This document shows positions 47,594 through 54,978 of a stretch of DNA of 54,978 bases, piece after piece; the first letter of the stretch is position 1; every line of letters begins with the position of its first letter. The stretch covers positions 1 to 54,978 of the forward strand of contig CAAGNU010000097.1 of NCBI GenBank assembly GCA_900771365.1. Reading direction: 5' to 3'. Under the pieces are notes generated by a model. That model saw nothing but the letters and a program-made list of their open reading frames with translations. It searched no databases and was not told the origin of the DNA. A program made the translations under genes and the position numbers. This stretch comes from Bacteroidales bacterium (lineage in GTDB: Bacteria; Bacteroidota; Bacteroidia; Bacteroidales; P3).

Positions 47594-49414
47594 TTAGTTC
47601 CTCATCACGGTTAGCCGCTTGGTAGTCTGGCTCTCGGCGGTTCGGATGCTGACGATGTAGAGGCCGGCGGGTAGTCCTTTGGTTGAGAACTGGGTCGAGT
47701 GCTGCGAGGGGGTGAGGGTGATGAGCGTCTGGCCGACGAGGTTGGTGATGCGAACCTCTTCTATCATCGTGCTGCTTGTAATCTGCACCTGGTCGGTAGC
47801 GGGGTTGGGGTAGATGCTCCAGCTCTCAGAGAGTACAGACTCGATAGCGGTAGGCTCTTCATTTTCCGGGGTGGTGAAGGACAGGCAGGCGGCCTCGCTC
47901 GTATGGAGGCTGTCGCAGAGCGTATAGACGCAGGCTGTATAGGAGGTGTTGGGCGTGAGGTCGGCCACGGAGGTGAACTCGGCGAGGTATCGCACCTCGT
48001 CAAATACCGTGTCTGCACTGCTCGTGACGAGGACGCGGAACGGTGTGTTCAGCGCCATAGAGTCGTCAGCCGAGAAAGTCCATGAGAAGCGCACATCGGT
48101 GGGGTAGAGGTCGATGAGATAGACGCTGTCGGGTGCGGGGCAGTCGAACGTAGGCTCTTCACCGGTAGCGAGGGTGATGGGGCCGCTCCAGTCTGTATAG
48201 AGGCTGTCGCCACAGAGGCTGCGAATGTAGAGGTCGTAGGAGGTGCTGTATTCGAGGCCGGATATTACGGTCGAGGCGTCCGTGGTGGTGAGGAGCGTGC
48301 CGTTATCGTGGGCGAAGCCTTGCGGGCCGTAGTCTATCTCCCATGAGGTGTTGCCTTCACCAGGAAGCCAGCTGACCACAGCGCTACGTCCCTCGGCCGT
48401 GGCTGATATGTTGCTCACGGTGTTGCAAACGGGTTGCGGAGCCGTGAGGGTGAGCGTGTAGGTCTTCATGGTCAGGGAGTCCTCAGAGGTGACCGTGATG
48501 CTGAAGAGGCGGGACGTGTCGTCCAGCCAGGTGTCTGAGAGGGTCGCTGTGGCGTAGAGCGACTGTGTGGTGACGACCACGGAGACTGCGTTGAGGTCGG
48601 CGAGGGTGGGGTAGGAGCGGCTGTATTCCAGCACGCTGCGGTCGAAGTCGGCAAGTGGCTCGCCGTCAAGAGAGATGCCGTCTAACCAGGCGCTGTAGAT
48701 GAACTCGATGTCGTCCACCGAGAGCGAGTCGTTTGCGTTGCCGCCTCCCGGGGTGGCGTTAGTGGCCATGGACATGAGGATATAGTTTGCCGTGGTGGTG
48801 CCGATATACTCGAAAGGCATCTGGAACTGCACCCATTGAGGCGTTGTGGCCGACGTGGTGGTGCGGGCAAACTCCGTCGAGGCCTTGGCGCAGAAGTTGC
48901 TATGGTTGGTCGTGTCGTTGGGGTCTTTGAAGTCGCTATCGCCGTGGATATAGGCCTTGATGGCGGCGTGGGACGAGGCGTTCTGGGCGTAGAACGAGGC
49001 CCAGACATACATCGAGTCGGGGTGTCCCGAGAAGGGGTGGTTATAGCTGCTGCTGCGTGAGGTGTAGTTGTAGTTGTTGGCGTTGCTGGCCGACATGGAG
49101 CCCGCATGGATGCGGCCCGTGGTCATGTTGCCGTTAGCCTTGATGCCGAGGATGGAGCGGGTGTAGATGGTCAGATACTTGCTGCCGCTGTGGCCGGGGC
49201 GGCCGCCGTTGCGCTGATAGTGCTGCGCCGTGCTGGCGAGGCTGGCGAATGAGCCGTCCGACTGCGGGAAGGAGCTCCAGCCCGTGGGCTTGGCGTTCAC
49301 GGCGCTGCTCTCCCAGCTCTCGAAGCTGGGGTTAGAAAGTTGGTACTGTGCCCTGCAAGCAGGTGCGAAGGCCATAATGCACAATATAGCTGCGATATAG
49401 ATGCTTTTCTTCAT
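47594..49414 (-). CDS. T9SS type A cargo with PCMD-like and fibronectin-type domains
   Basis: 606 residues with signal peptide MKKSIYIAAILCIMAFAPAC/RAQ; the Cys could even fit a lipobox, but the T9SS tail argues for surface export. Residues about 23-245 (YQLSNPSFESWES, KPTGWSSFPQSDG, LSVDDIEFIYS) resemble the PCMD jellyroll of putative carbohydrate-metabolism proteins. Residues about 330-420 and 425-520 look like fibronectin type III domains (SYDLYIRSLCGDSLYTDWSG; TSYTACVYTLCDSLHTS). A T9SS type A domain closes it: SWSIYPNPATDQVQI, VRITNLVGQTLITL, GLYIVSIRTA. A role in glycan or protein binding at the surface is inferred. Confidence 0.8.
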   Translation of the reverse strand: MKKSIYIAAILCIMAFAPACRAQYQLSNPSFESWESSAVNAKPTGWSSFPQSDGSFASLASTAQHYQRNGGRPGHSGSKYLTIYTRSILGIKANGNMTTGRIHAGSMSASNANNYNYTSRSSSYNHPFSGHPDSMYVWASFYAQNASSHAAIKAYIHGDSDFKDPNDTTNHSNFCAKASTEFARTTTSATTPQWVQFQMPFEYIGTTTANYILMSMATNATPGGGNANDSLSVDDIEFIYSAWLDGISLDGEPLADFDRSVLEYSRSYPTLADLNAVSVVVTTQSLYATATLSDTWLDDTSRLFSITVTSEDSLTMKTYTLTLTAPQPVCNTVSNISATAEGRSAVVSWLPGEGNTSWEIDYGPQGFAHDNGTLLTTTDASTVISGLEYSTSYDLYIRSLCGDSLYTDWSGPITLATGEEPTFDCPAPDSVYLIDLYPTDVRFSWTFSADDSMALNTPFRVLVTSSADTVFDEVRYLAEFTSVADLTPNTSYTACVYTLCDSLHTSEAACLSFTTPENEEPTAIESVLSESWSIYPNPATDQVQITSSTMIEEVRITNLVGQTLITLTPSQHSTQFSTKGLPAGLYIVSIRTAESQTTKRLTVMRN

Positions 49415-49470
49415 AGTGAATTGCTAGGTGGGTTTAGTTAAGGGTTAAGAGTTAAGAGTGAGGCTTCCGC
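49415..49470 (-). repeat. Intergenic inverted-repeat element, copy 13
   Basis: TTAAGGGTTAAGAGTTAAGA words beside a core GAGGCTTCCGCCTAAATTG that touches the porX stop codon. Orientation of the core is like copies 9 and 12. Confidence 0.7.
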
Positions 49471-51051
49471 CTAAATTGTAGTGGCGACATGCCGCGGCTT
49501 CATCGTGATGAAGGGTATCATAATCTCCTCCATCGAGATGCCGCCGTGTTGGAACGTGTTCATATAGTACTGCACATACTGGTTGTAGTTGTTCGGGTAG
49601 GCGAAAAAGTCGTTCTCGTGGCAGAAAATGTAGGGCGAGGTGATGTGCCGTCTTGGGAGGAACACCTTTGCAGGGTCCTTCACCTCGAAGACGTCCTTCG
49701 CGTTATAGTCCAGCAGGCGCCCCTGCTTATAGCGCAGGTTCACGCTTACCGTGACGTCGCCCTTCACCCTCACGGGGCGGTCAATCCTCACCGACCCGTG
49801 GTCGGTAGTGATCACCACGTTGGCATCCTTGCTCGCCAAGGCCTTCAGCACCTCGGCCAGGGGCGAATGCTGAAACCAGCTCAGCGTCACCGATCGGTAC
49901 GCCCTCTCGTCCGCCGCCAGCTCGCGCACGATGTCCGAATCTGTGCGGGCATGGGAGAGCATGTCGATAAAGTTATACACAATCACGTTCAGCCTGTTCT
50001 GCATCAAGTTGCTCACGCTCTCGGCCAGCTTATGGCCGTACTGCGCGTTCAGCACCTTGCTGTAGGTGTGCTTGATATTGAGGCCGTTGCGACGCAGGTT
50101 CTCCTCCAGGAGCTCGTTCTCATACTGGTTCTTATACCCCTCCTCATCCTCGTTCACCCAGTATTTCGGGTACTTCCTCTCAATCTCCGCAGGCATCAGC
50201 CCGCCGAACATCGCGTTGCGGGCAAACTGCGTCGTCGTCGGGATGATGCTGTAATAGATGCTGTCCTCCATCGTCTGCATATACTGCTCGATGGCGCTTT
50301 GTAGGAACTTCCACTGATCGTAGCGGAAATTGTCTATCACGATGAGGAACGTCGGCTTCTCCTCCCGCAGCAACGGGAACAGCTTCTCCCGCAGCACCGT
50401 GGGCGAAAGTAGCGGCTTCTCCTCCCTGCCCTGGCCGGAGAGCCAGTCCAGATAGTTGCGCTCGTAGTACCGGCAGAACATCTGGTTCGCCTCCGCCTTT
50501 TGCGAAGAGAAGATCTCGTGGATGCTCTCATCGTCCGTCGAAGACAGCTCCAAGTCCCAGTACACCAGCTTGCGGTACAGCTCTGCCCAGTCCTCATAGT
50601 CCAAATCGCCCGACAGCTCCAACCCTATCTCGCGGAACTGCTGCTGATACTTCGACGTCGACTGTTCGCTCTGCAGCCTCCGGGCCTCCGTGTGCTTCTT
50701 GATGGCCATCAGTATCTGGTTCGGGTTCACCGGCTTGATTAGGTAGTCGCTAATCTTCCCGCCCAAGGCCTCGTCCATCACATGCTCCTCCTCGCTCTTC
50801 GTAATCATCACCACAGGGATTGTTGGGTAACGAGTCTTCATCAGTGCCAGCGTCTCAAGTCCGCTCAGCCCGGGCATATTCTCGTCCAAGAACACCACCC
50901 CCACGCTGTTCGGATCCTCTGCCACCTCGTCCAGAGCCTCGCTGCCGCTCATCACAGGGACGACATCGTAGCCCTTCTCGCGCAGAAATAAAATGTGGGG
51001 CTTCAGAAGCTCAATCTCATCATCAGCCCATATAATCGTGATTTTGTCCAT
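49471..51051 (-). CDS. porX: PorX: response regulator with PglZ phosphodiesterase domain
   Basis: 526 residues. Receiver domain at about 1-120: ADDEIELLKPHI with acidic Asp10/Asp11, phospho-acceptor Asp56 in FLDENMPGLSG, and the conserved Lys in VVMITKSEEE. A helical linker follows (about 120-200), then a PglZ domain of the alkaline phosphatase superfamily (about 205-526): FLIVIDNFRYDQW, IIPTTTQFARNAMFGG with the nucleophile Thr, YNFIDMLSHAR and TTDHGSVR for metal binding. PorX with kinase PorY and sigma factor SigP controls T9SS gene expression in Porphyromonas, and its PglZ domain is a zinc phosphodiesterase. Three T9SS cargo genes lie directly downstream on the same strand. Confidence 0.95.
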   Translation of the reverse strand: MDKITIIWADDEIELLKPHILFLREKGYDVVPVMSGSEALDEVAEDPNSVGVVFLDENMPGLSGLETLALMKTRYPTIPVVMITKSEEEHVMDEALGGKISDYLIKPVNPNQILMAIKKHTEARRLQSEQSTSKYQQQFREIGLELSGDLDYEDWAELYRKLVYWDLELSSTDDESIHEIFSSQKAEANQMFCRYYERNYLDWLSGQGREEKPLLSPTVLREKLFPLLREEKPTFLIVIDNFRYDQWKFLQSAIEQYMQTMEDSIYYSIIPTTTQFARNAMFGGLMPAEIERKYPKYWVNEDEEGYKNQYENELLEENLRRNGLNIKHTYSKVLNAQYGHKLAESVSNLMQNRLNVIVYNFIDMLSHARTDSDIVRELAADERAYRSVTLSWFQHSPLAEVLKALASKDANVVITTDHGSVRIDRPVRVKGDVTVSVNLRYKQGRLLDYNAKDVFEVKDPAKVFLPRRHITSPYIFCHENDFFAYPNNYNQYVQYYMNTFQHGGISMEEIMIPFITMKPRHVATTI

Positions 51052-51106
51052 ATCTTAACGCGTTAAGTGCTAAATTGGCTCAGAAAGCCAATAATCAATT
51101 AAAAAT
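51052..51106 (-). repeat. Intergenic inverted-repeat element, copy 14
   Basis: TTAACGCGTTAAGTGCTAAA, then TTGGCTCAGAAAGCCAA (6-bp stem TTGGCT / AGCCAA) and AATCAATTAAAAATG. It lies just upstream of porX. The core is less conserved than in other copies. Confidence 0.5.
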
Positions 51107-51678
51107 GTCACGGCGACACACCGCAACTTCTCCTTAACGCAGAAACCATACATATATTGTCCCCCGCGTAATATTTTTTTTTCGCTCGTTATCATCTATC
51201 GGCTGATTCCTTGTTCGCGTTACGTAGGCTCACCCGAAAAGCCTATGCTGATGCCGAGCCGTGCCTTCTTCGCGACCTTGTGCCGTCCCCTGTTTGTATC
51301 CTTGTGCCGCCTCCCTCTTCGCGTTCTTGTGCCGTGCTAACGGCACCACCTTTAACCCTTAAAAAGACCTCCAGAAACAAATCTTTCACCTTTTACCTTT
51401 CGCATGAGAACAAATAATGCTTATCCACCACCTCCGTCCCCTTTCGATAAGACTTATCTCTGTTAGGAAAATTTAGGACTTTTGGGGCTAAATGTTAAAA
51501 TCCGAGGGCTCGGAACGGGCAAAACGACGGTTTTTCGCCCAAGTCCATATCCATCTCCGCCTCAGCTACATAGAAGTTCCACCCTGCCTTCGCCTTTTTT
51601 CCGCCTTCCAAGCGGAGGTAGAGCGAAGCTTGAGCGAAGGAACAGCGAAGCTTCCCCGAGCCTGCCCCTTTGCCTCTG

Positions 51679-51712
51679 GGACTGTTAAAATCGAGTCAGA
51701 TTTTAACAGTCC
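51679..51712. repeat. Perfect 14-bp inverted repeat
   Basis: GGACTGTTAAAATC (51679-51692) and its exact complement (51699-51712) flank a GAGTCA loop. It is followed by TTTCTC, so it may be a terminator-like structure or an operator. Confidence 0.8.
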
Positions 51713-52161
51713 TTTCTCAGATGCTCTTGGGCGAGACAGCGAACATGAAGATTCTTTTGAAATGAATTGCACAATATGCCACCTTTGGATTTTTTGTTTC
51801 GCCAAGAGCCTTCGACACTTTGATTTCACGACTCTCCTACTTTCGAGGATGTACACATTAAAGTGTTTTATGGAGCAGAACATGAGGGGCATGGTTTTCA
51901 GAGGTGTCGGCATGGTGAGGGCGAAGGCAAACATTGCAGAAGCAAGAGCAGAGCAAAGTTCACTATAGCTCTGCCGAAGGCAAGCAACGTTACCGAAGGT
52001 GGCAAACCTCGTCTATAACAAGTGCAGAATAGTCCAACTCATCAAATACCATCCCGAATGGATTAACGCAGAATAGAAATATAATACATTGAATATAACC
52101 CATATACCCACCCAACATAAAAATATGAAGAAAAAATATGTTCTAAATGAGAAAAAATGTG

Positions 52162-52169
52162 TAATTTTG
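52162..52169 (+). promoter_or_regulatory. -7 element of the restriction-modification operon
   Basis: TAATTTTG, an exact TAnnTTTG match, 117 nt upstream of the start codon at 52287. Confidence 0.5.
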
Positions 52170-52286
52170 CATCTCGAATACGAGAATGTCCAATAGACAT
52201 TCGAGCTGACTGATGGGGTAAAGGGCTCTGCCCATCCGAAGAGCTCAAAATCGAATAAATAGAACCCACCTTAAAATATATAAAGT

Positions 52287-54356
52287 ATGACGATTTCCGA
52301 AATACTTAAAGGTAGCGACTACAATTTATCACAGTTTAGTAATGAAAAGATTTCTAAACTTGAAGAAAATATTGAAGAAAAGGACGTAAAAGGTAAACTT
52401 ACTCCTTATGTCAATTGTCTTGTTAGAAATAAATCAGTCAAGTTGACTCCTGAGGAAATCGTCCGTCAACTTTATTTGATGGTTCTTATTGACGATTTTC
52501 ATTATCCCGTGTCACGTATGGAATTGGAATATGGGGTGACTTTCGGAAGGGAAAAGAAACGTGCCGACATTGTCATTTTCGATAAAGACCAAACCCATTC
52601 ACCTTATATCATTGTAGAACTGAAAAGTCCGAAACTGAAGGATGGGAAAGAGCAGTTGAAGAGCTATTGCAATGGTACGGGTGCGCCGATTGGCGTTTGG
52701 ACGAATGGCGAAAGCATTTCATATTATCATCGCAAGGATCCGAATTTCTTTGAGGATATTCCGACAATTCCCAATGCAAATGAGAAACTTTCCGACATTT
52801 TAAGTGAGCGCTGGACGATTGACGACTTGATAGCAAAAGACAAACTGGTTAATGAGCACAAGTCGTTGAAAGACCTGATTCTGGAAATGGAAGACGAAGT
52901 GCTTGCCAATGCGGGTGTGGATGTCTTTGAGGAAGTTTTCAAGCTGATTTTCACAAAGCTATACGATGAAATGGAGAGCGGGCGAAAGAAAGACCGCCAT
53001 CTTGAGTTCCGCAATTACGGCGACACGGAAACCGAGTTGAAAGAAAAACTCCAAAACCTTTTCAACGAAGCCAAAGAGAAGTGGGCGGGCGTTTTTTCGG
53101 AAGATGCCAAACTGATGCTGACACCTTCGCATTTGTCGGTTTGTGTAAGTTCTTTGCAGGACGTGAAGCTGTTCAACTCAAACCTCGATGTGGTGGATGA
53201 GGCTTTCGAATATCTGATCAACAAGAGCAGTAAAGGCGAAAAAGGACAGTATTTCACACCTCGTTATGTGATTGACATGTGCGTGCGGATGCTTAATCCT
53301 TCTGCCCATGAAACCATGATTGACACGGCGGCTGGCAGTTGCGGCTTCCCCGTACACACCATTTTCTATGTCTGGCAAAAGATTTTGGAAAGTAAGGGGT
53401 TGAAGAAAAGTCATCTGTTTACGTTGGAACAGAAGCCGCAAGAATGTACAGATTATGTGCAAAGTAAAGTTTTTGCCATCGATTTTGACGAAAAGGCAGT
53501 TCGCGTGGCGAGAACTTTGAATCTAATTGCTGGTGACGGGCAAACCAATGTCCTACACCTCAATACATTGGATTACGAGCGTTGGGATGAGAACCTGAAA
53601 GATGAGAATTGGCAGGAAACCTATTTCAATGGTTGGAATAAGTTGAAGAAAATGCGTACAAGCAAATCCTCTAACCGCGATTTCCAGTTTGATATATTGA
53701 TGGCCAATCCGCCGTTTGCAGGCGACATAAAGGAAAGCCGGATTCTCTCGAAATACGAATTAAGTAAAAACGCAGCAGGAAAGATGGCAAGCAAGGTGGG
53801 GCGCGACATCCTTTTCATTGAACGAAACCTTGATTTTCTGAAACCTGGTGGACGTATGGCCATTGTGTTGCCGCAAGGCCGTTTCAACAACAGCAGCGAC
53901 AAATATATCCGTGATTACATTGCCGAGCGTTGCCGCATTTTGGCTGTGGTTGGATTGCATGGAAATGTCTTTAAGCCACATACAGGCACAAAGACAAGTG
54001 TACTTTTCGTCCAAAAATGGGATGATGTGCTTTGCCCGAAAAAGGAAGATTATCCGATTTTCTTTGCAACCATGCAGGAACCAAGCAAGGACAATAGCGG
54101 AAAAAAGATTTTTGTAAAGAAAGGCGATTATCCATGTGCTGTAGAGACGATGTGTCCACCATCTCAAAATGACGTTAGTTGCGAACCGCCTATATACTAT
54201 AATGTTAGCCCCAAGGAAAACAACGAGTACCTTTTGGACTCTCACGGCCATTTGATCGTGAAGCACGACCTTTTCAACCACGATGGCTTGACCAAAGACG
54301 GCATAGCCGAAGCCTTCGCCGAATTCGCCAAAAAAGAAGGGCTAAGTTTTTTTTAG
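52287..54356 (+). CDS. Fused nuclease-methyltransferase, BcgI-like or type I-like R-M subunit
   Basis: 689 residues. N-terminal about 1-150 is a type I HsdR_N-like PD-(D/E)xK nuclease: YGVTFGREKKRADIVIFD and YIIVELKSPK (Asp near 93, ExK near 111). After a helical linker comes an HsdM-type N6-adenine methyltransferase (about 290-640): GQYFTPRYVIDMCVRML, SAM motif DTAAGSCGFP near 345 and catalytic NPPF near 475. One chain with nuclease plus methyltransferase, followed by a specificity-subunit gene, is the plan of BcgI (A subunit about 640 residues); no separate hsdR is in the window. The gene ends GLSFF-stop inside an eight-T run, and the specificity frame continues in -1. It is more AT-rich than the housekeeping genes, suggesting transfer. 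Confidence 0.85.
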   Translation: MTISEILKGSDYNLSQFSNEKISKLEENIEEKDVKGKLTPYVNCLVRNKSVKLTPEEIVRQLYLMVLIDDFHYPVSRMELEYGVTFGREKKRADIVIFDKDQTHSPYIIVELKSPKLKDGKEQLKSYCNGTGAPIGVWTNGESISYYHRKDPNFFEDIPTIPNANEKLSDILSERWTIDDLIAKDKLVNEHKSLKDLILEMEDEVLANAGVDVFEEVFKLIFTKLYDEMESGRKKDRHLEFRNYGDTETELKEKLQNLFNEAKEKWAGVFSEDAKLMLTPSHLSVCVSSLQDVKLFNSNLDVVDEAFEYLINKSSKGEKGQYFTPRYVIDMCVRMLNPSAHETMIDTAAGSCGFPVHTIFYVWQKILESKGLKKSHLFTLEQKPQECTDYVQSKVFAIDFDEKAVRVARTLNLIAGDGQTNVLHLNTLDYERWDENLKDENWQETYFNGWNKLKKMRTSKSSNRDFQFDILMANPPFAGDIKESRILSKYELSKNAAGKMASKVGRDILFIERNLDFLKPGGRMAIVLPQGRFNNSSDKYIRDYIAERCRILAVVGLHGNVFKPHTGTKTSVLFVQKWDDVLCPKKEDYPIFFATMQEPSKDNSGKKIFVKKGDYPCAVETMCPPSQNDVSCEPPIYYNVSPKENNEYLLDSHGHLIVKHDLFNHDGLTKDGIAEAFAEFAKKEGLSFF
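54347..54354 (+). promoter_or_regulatory. T8 slippery run at the methyltransferase-specificity junction
   Basis: Eight T residues directly before the TAG stop. In zero frame the codons are AGT TTT TTT TAG; slipping by -1 gives TTT TTA GGT and continues in the specificity-subunit frame with no stop. This fits either a -1 ribosomal shift on T TTT TTT or transcriptional slippage. Confidence 0.45.
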
Positions 54357-54388
54357 GTAGCCCTTTCAACGAAGCTAAATATAAGCGA

Positions 54389-54874
54389 TTGTTGGAAGGG
54401 TTGGAAATTAGTGAAGTGTTGCTGAGCGATTTAAAAAATGATAATAGCGATTTACGAATTGATGCTGAATATTTTCAGAAAGAATACTTGAGCGAAAATT
54501 CAAGTCTTTTGAAAATTGGTATTGGCAAACTTGGAGATTTTGCTTTTATAACAGATGGACAACATGGTTATTATGAGCCTGATATAAATTCAAATATTCA
54601 TATGCTTGCGGCAAAAAATTGCAAAAATTACTTTGCAAATATAGATGAAGCGATGCCACTCGCCAAATGGGTAGATGATAACAACAAGCGCTCTTCATTA
54701 CAAAGTGGAGATATAATTTTATCAACACGTGGTTCTGTTGGTTGTTGTGCAATAGTTTATGAAGAAATTCTTCCTGCAAACATCAATCAAGACGTTGCTC
54801 GCATCAAACTCAATGACAACATTACGTTCATCCCCGAATTTTTAATAACATATTTGAATTCAATGGTTCGGTAG
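54389..54874 (+). CDS. Type I/BcgI-like specificity subunit, truncated
   Basis: The frame holds FNEAKYKRLLEGLEISEVLL just before and after the first possible start (TTG 54386 or 54389); this is the conserved N-terminus of HsdS-like subunits, so no ATG start exists and the frame is open back into the T8 run at 54347. One target-recognition domain is visible: IDAEYFQKEYL, KLGDFAFITDGQHG, SGDIILSTRGSVG and NINQDVARI. About 160 residues remain, whereas complete subunits have two recognition domains and roughly 350-450 residues. The frame stops at TAG just after FLITYLNSMVR, where the incoming minus-strand gene ends, so it was probably cut by an insertion or rearrangement. Confidence 0.75.
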   Translation: MLEGLEISEVLLSDLKNDNSDLRIDAEYFQKEYLSENSSLLKIGIGKLGDFAFITDGQHGYYEPDINSNIHMLAAKNCKNYFANIDEAMPLAKWVDDNNKRSSLQSGDIILSTRGSVGCCAIVYEEILPANINQDVARIKLNDNITFIPEFLITYLNSMVR

Positions 54875-54888
54875 GAAAAAGTTAACAA

Positions 54889-54978
54889 TTAGGCGGCAGG
54901 AGCCGCGATATTAAAGAGTTCTTTGACAATTTTGGCATTTATTGACTTGTTCGGACGGAAACCCGACATGACAAAAAA
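54889..54978 (-). CDS. Partial gene entering from the right edge (possible transposase C-terminus)
   Basis: On the minus strand the last 29 codons of a frame are visible: FFVMSGFRPNKSINAKIVKE then LFNIAAPAA and TAA at 54889-54891. The GFRPNKSINAKIVKELF style resembles the C-termini of some insertion-sequence transposases, but the piece is too short to prove it. It converges with the truncated specificity gene 14 bp away, which fits an insertion element that cut that gene. The start lies outside the window. Confidence 0.35.
   Translation of the reverse strand, partial: FFVMSGFRPNKSINAKIVKELFNIAAPAA

Larger units (their letters stand above)
51052..52286. other. 1.2-kb intergenic region with compositional repeats
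   Basis: No believable gene. Visible content: three spaced copies of CTTGTGCCG (51276-51340); a GTTAAAATCCGAGGGCTCGG word at 51493; CTACATAG...CTGCCTTCGCC and AGCGAAGCTTGAGCGAAGGA at 51545-51650, like the regions at 13.85 and 38.0 kb; a perfect 14-bp inverted repeat at 51679-51712; and the promoter of the R-M operon at 52162. Confidence 0.6.

Noticed and set aside
54880..54906. A fifteenth copy of the intergenic hairpin element (AGGCGGCAGGAGCCGC)
   Set aside because: It resembles the core, but it reads in frame as the AAPAA C-terminus of the minus-strand gene at the edge, and lacks paired arms.

Overview
The window comes from a member of the Bacteroidota, most likely order Bacteroidales, probably an uncultured gut-type or anaerobic lineage; the species cannot be told from the sequence. 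The signs are Bacteroidota promoters of the form TTTG-N19-TAnnTTTG with no clear Shine-Dalgarno sites, many type IX secretion system (T9SS) cargo proteins with type A (YPNP) or type B (gliding-motility-associated) C-terminal domains, a PorX regulator, GSCFA and Omp28 family proteins, fimbrillin-like lipoproteins, and an anaerobic 2-oxoacid:ferredoxin oxidoreductase. No rRNA, tRNA or CRISPR array was seen.

Layout. 0-0.7 kb: a lipocalin-like remnant, a terminator and a G-rich tract. 0.7-3.7 kb: a four-gene oxidoreductase operon (delta, alpha, beta, gamma) closed by a terminator. 3.9-5.0 kb: two AT-rich small genes with cysteine motifs. 5.3-10.8 kb: glmS, an SF1 helicase with an embedded DEDDh exonuclease, and an acidic AT-hook protein. 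10.8-13.5 kb (minus strand): a 9-bp periodic array, nadD, a small secreted protein and an Omp28-like T9SS cargo. 14.2-20.1 kb: a large thioredoxin/PKD T9SS cargo, tex and a lipoprotein. 33.4-20.2 kb (minus strand): a long co-directional run recJ - ettA - Septu-like ptuA/ptuB - secreted protein - dnaE - GSCFA - ddl - T9SS type B protein. 33.7-41.1 kb: three cassettes, each a very short peptide gene followed by a fimbrillin-like lipoprotein. 41.3-41.5 kb: a kdsD fragment joined to a 110-bp copy of the 3' end of the lipoprotein gene at 18.9 kb. 41.6-51.1 kb (minus strand): porX followed by three large T9SS cargo genes. 52.3-55.0 kb: a BcgI-like fused nuclease-methyltransferase, a truncated specificity subunit in the -1 frame after a T8 run, and the end of an incoming gene at the right edge.

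Most interesting signals: (1) the peptide-lipoprotein cassettes, whose short peptides share a conserved start (Lys-rich, Tyr, Pro, then Val-Glu-x-Gly-aromatic) and have divergent tails; (2) a family of intergenic inverted-repeat elements with a GGCGGAAGCC-like core flanked by simple A/T/G-rich repeats, seen at about fourteen gene junctions including inside the oxidoreductase operon; (3) the possible frameshift fusion of the restriction-modification subunits; (4) the duplication junction at 41.4 kb; (5) PorX next to mucus-adhesin-like T9SS cargo. All functional statements are from sequence reading only; no database search was run.
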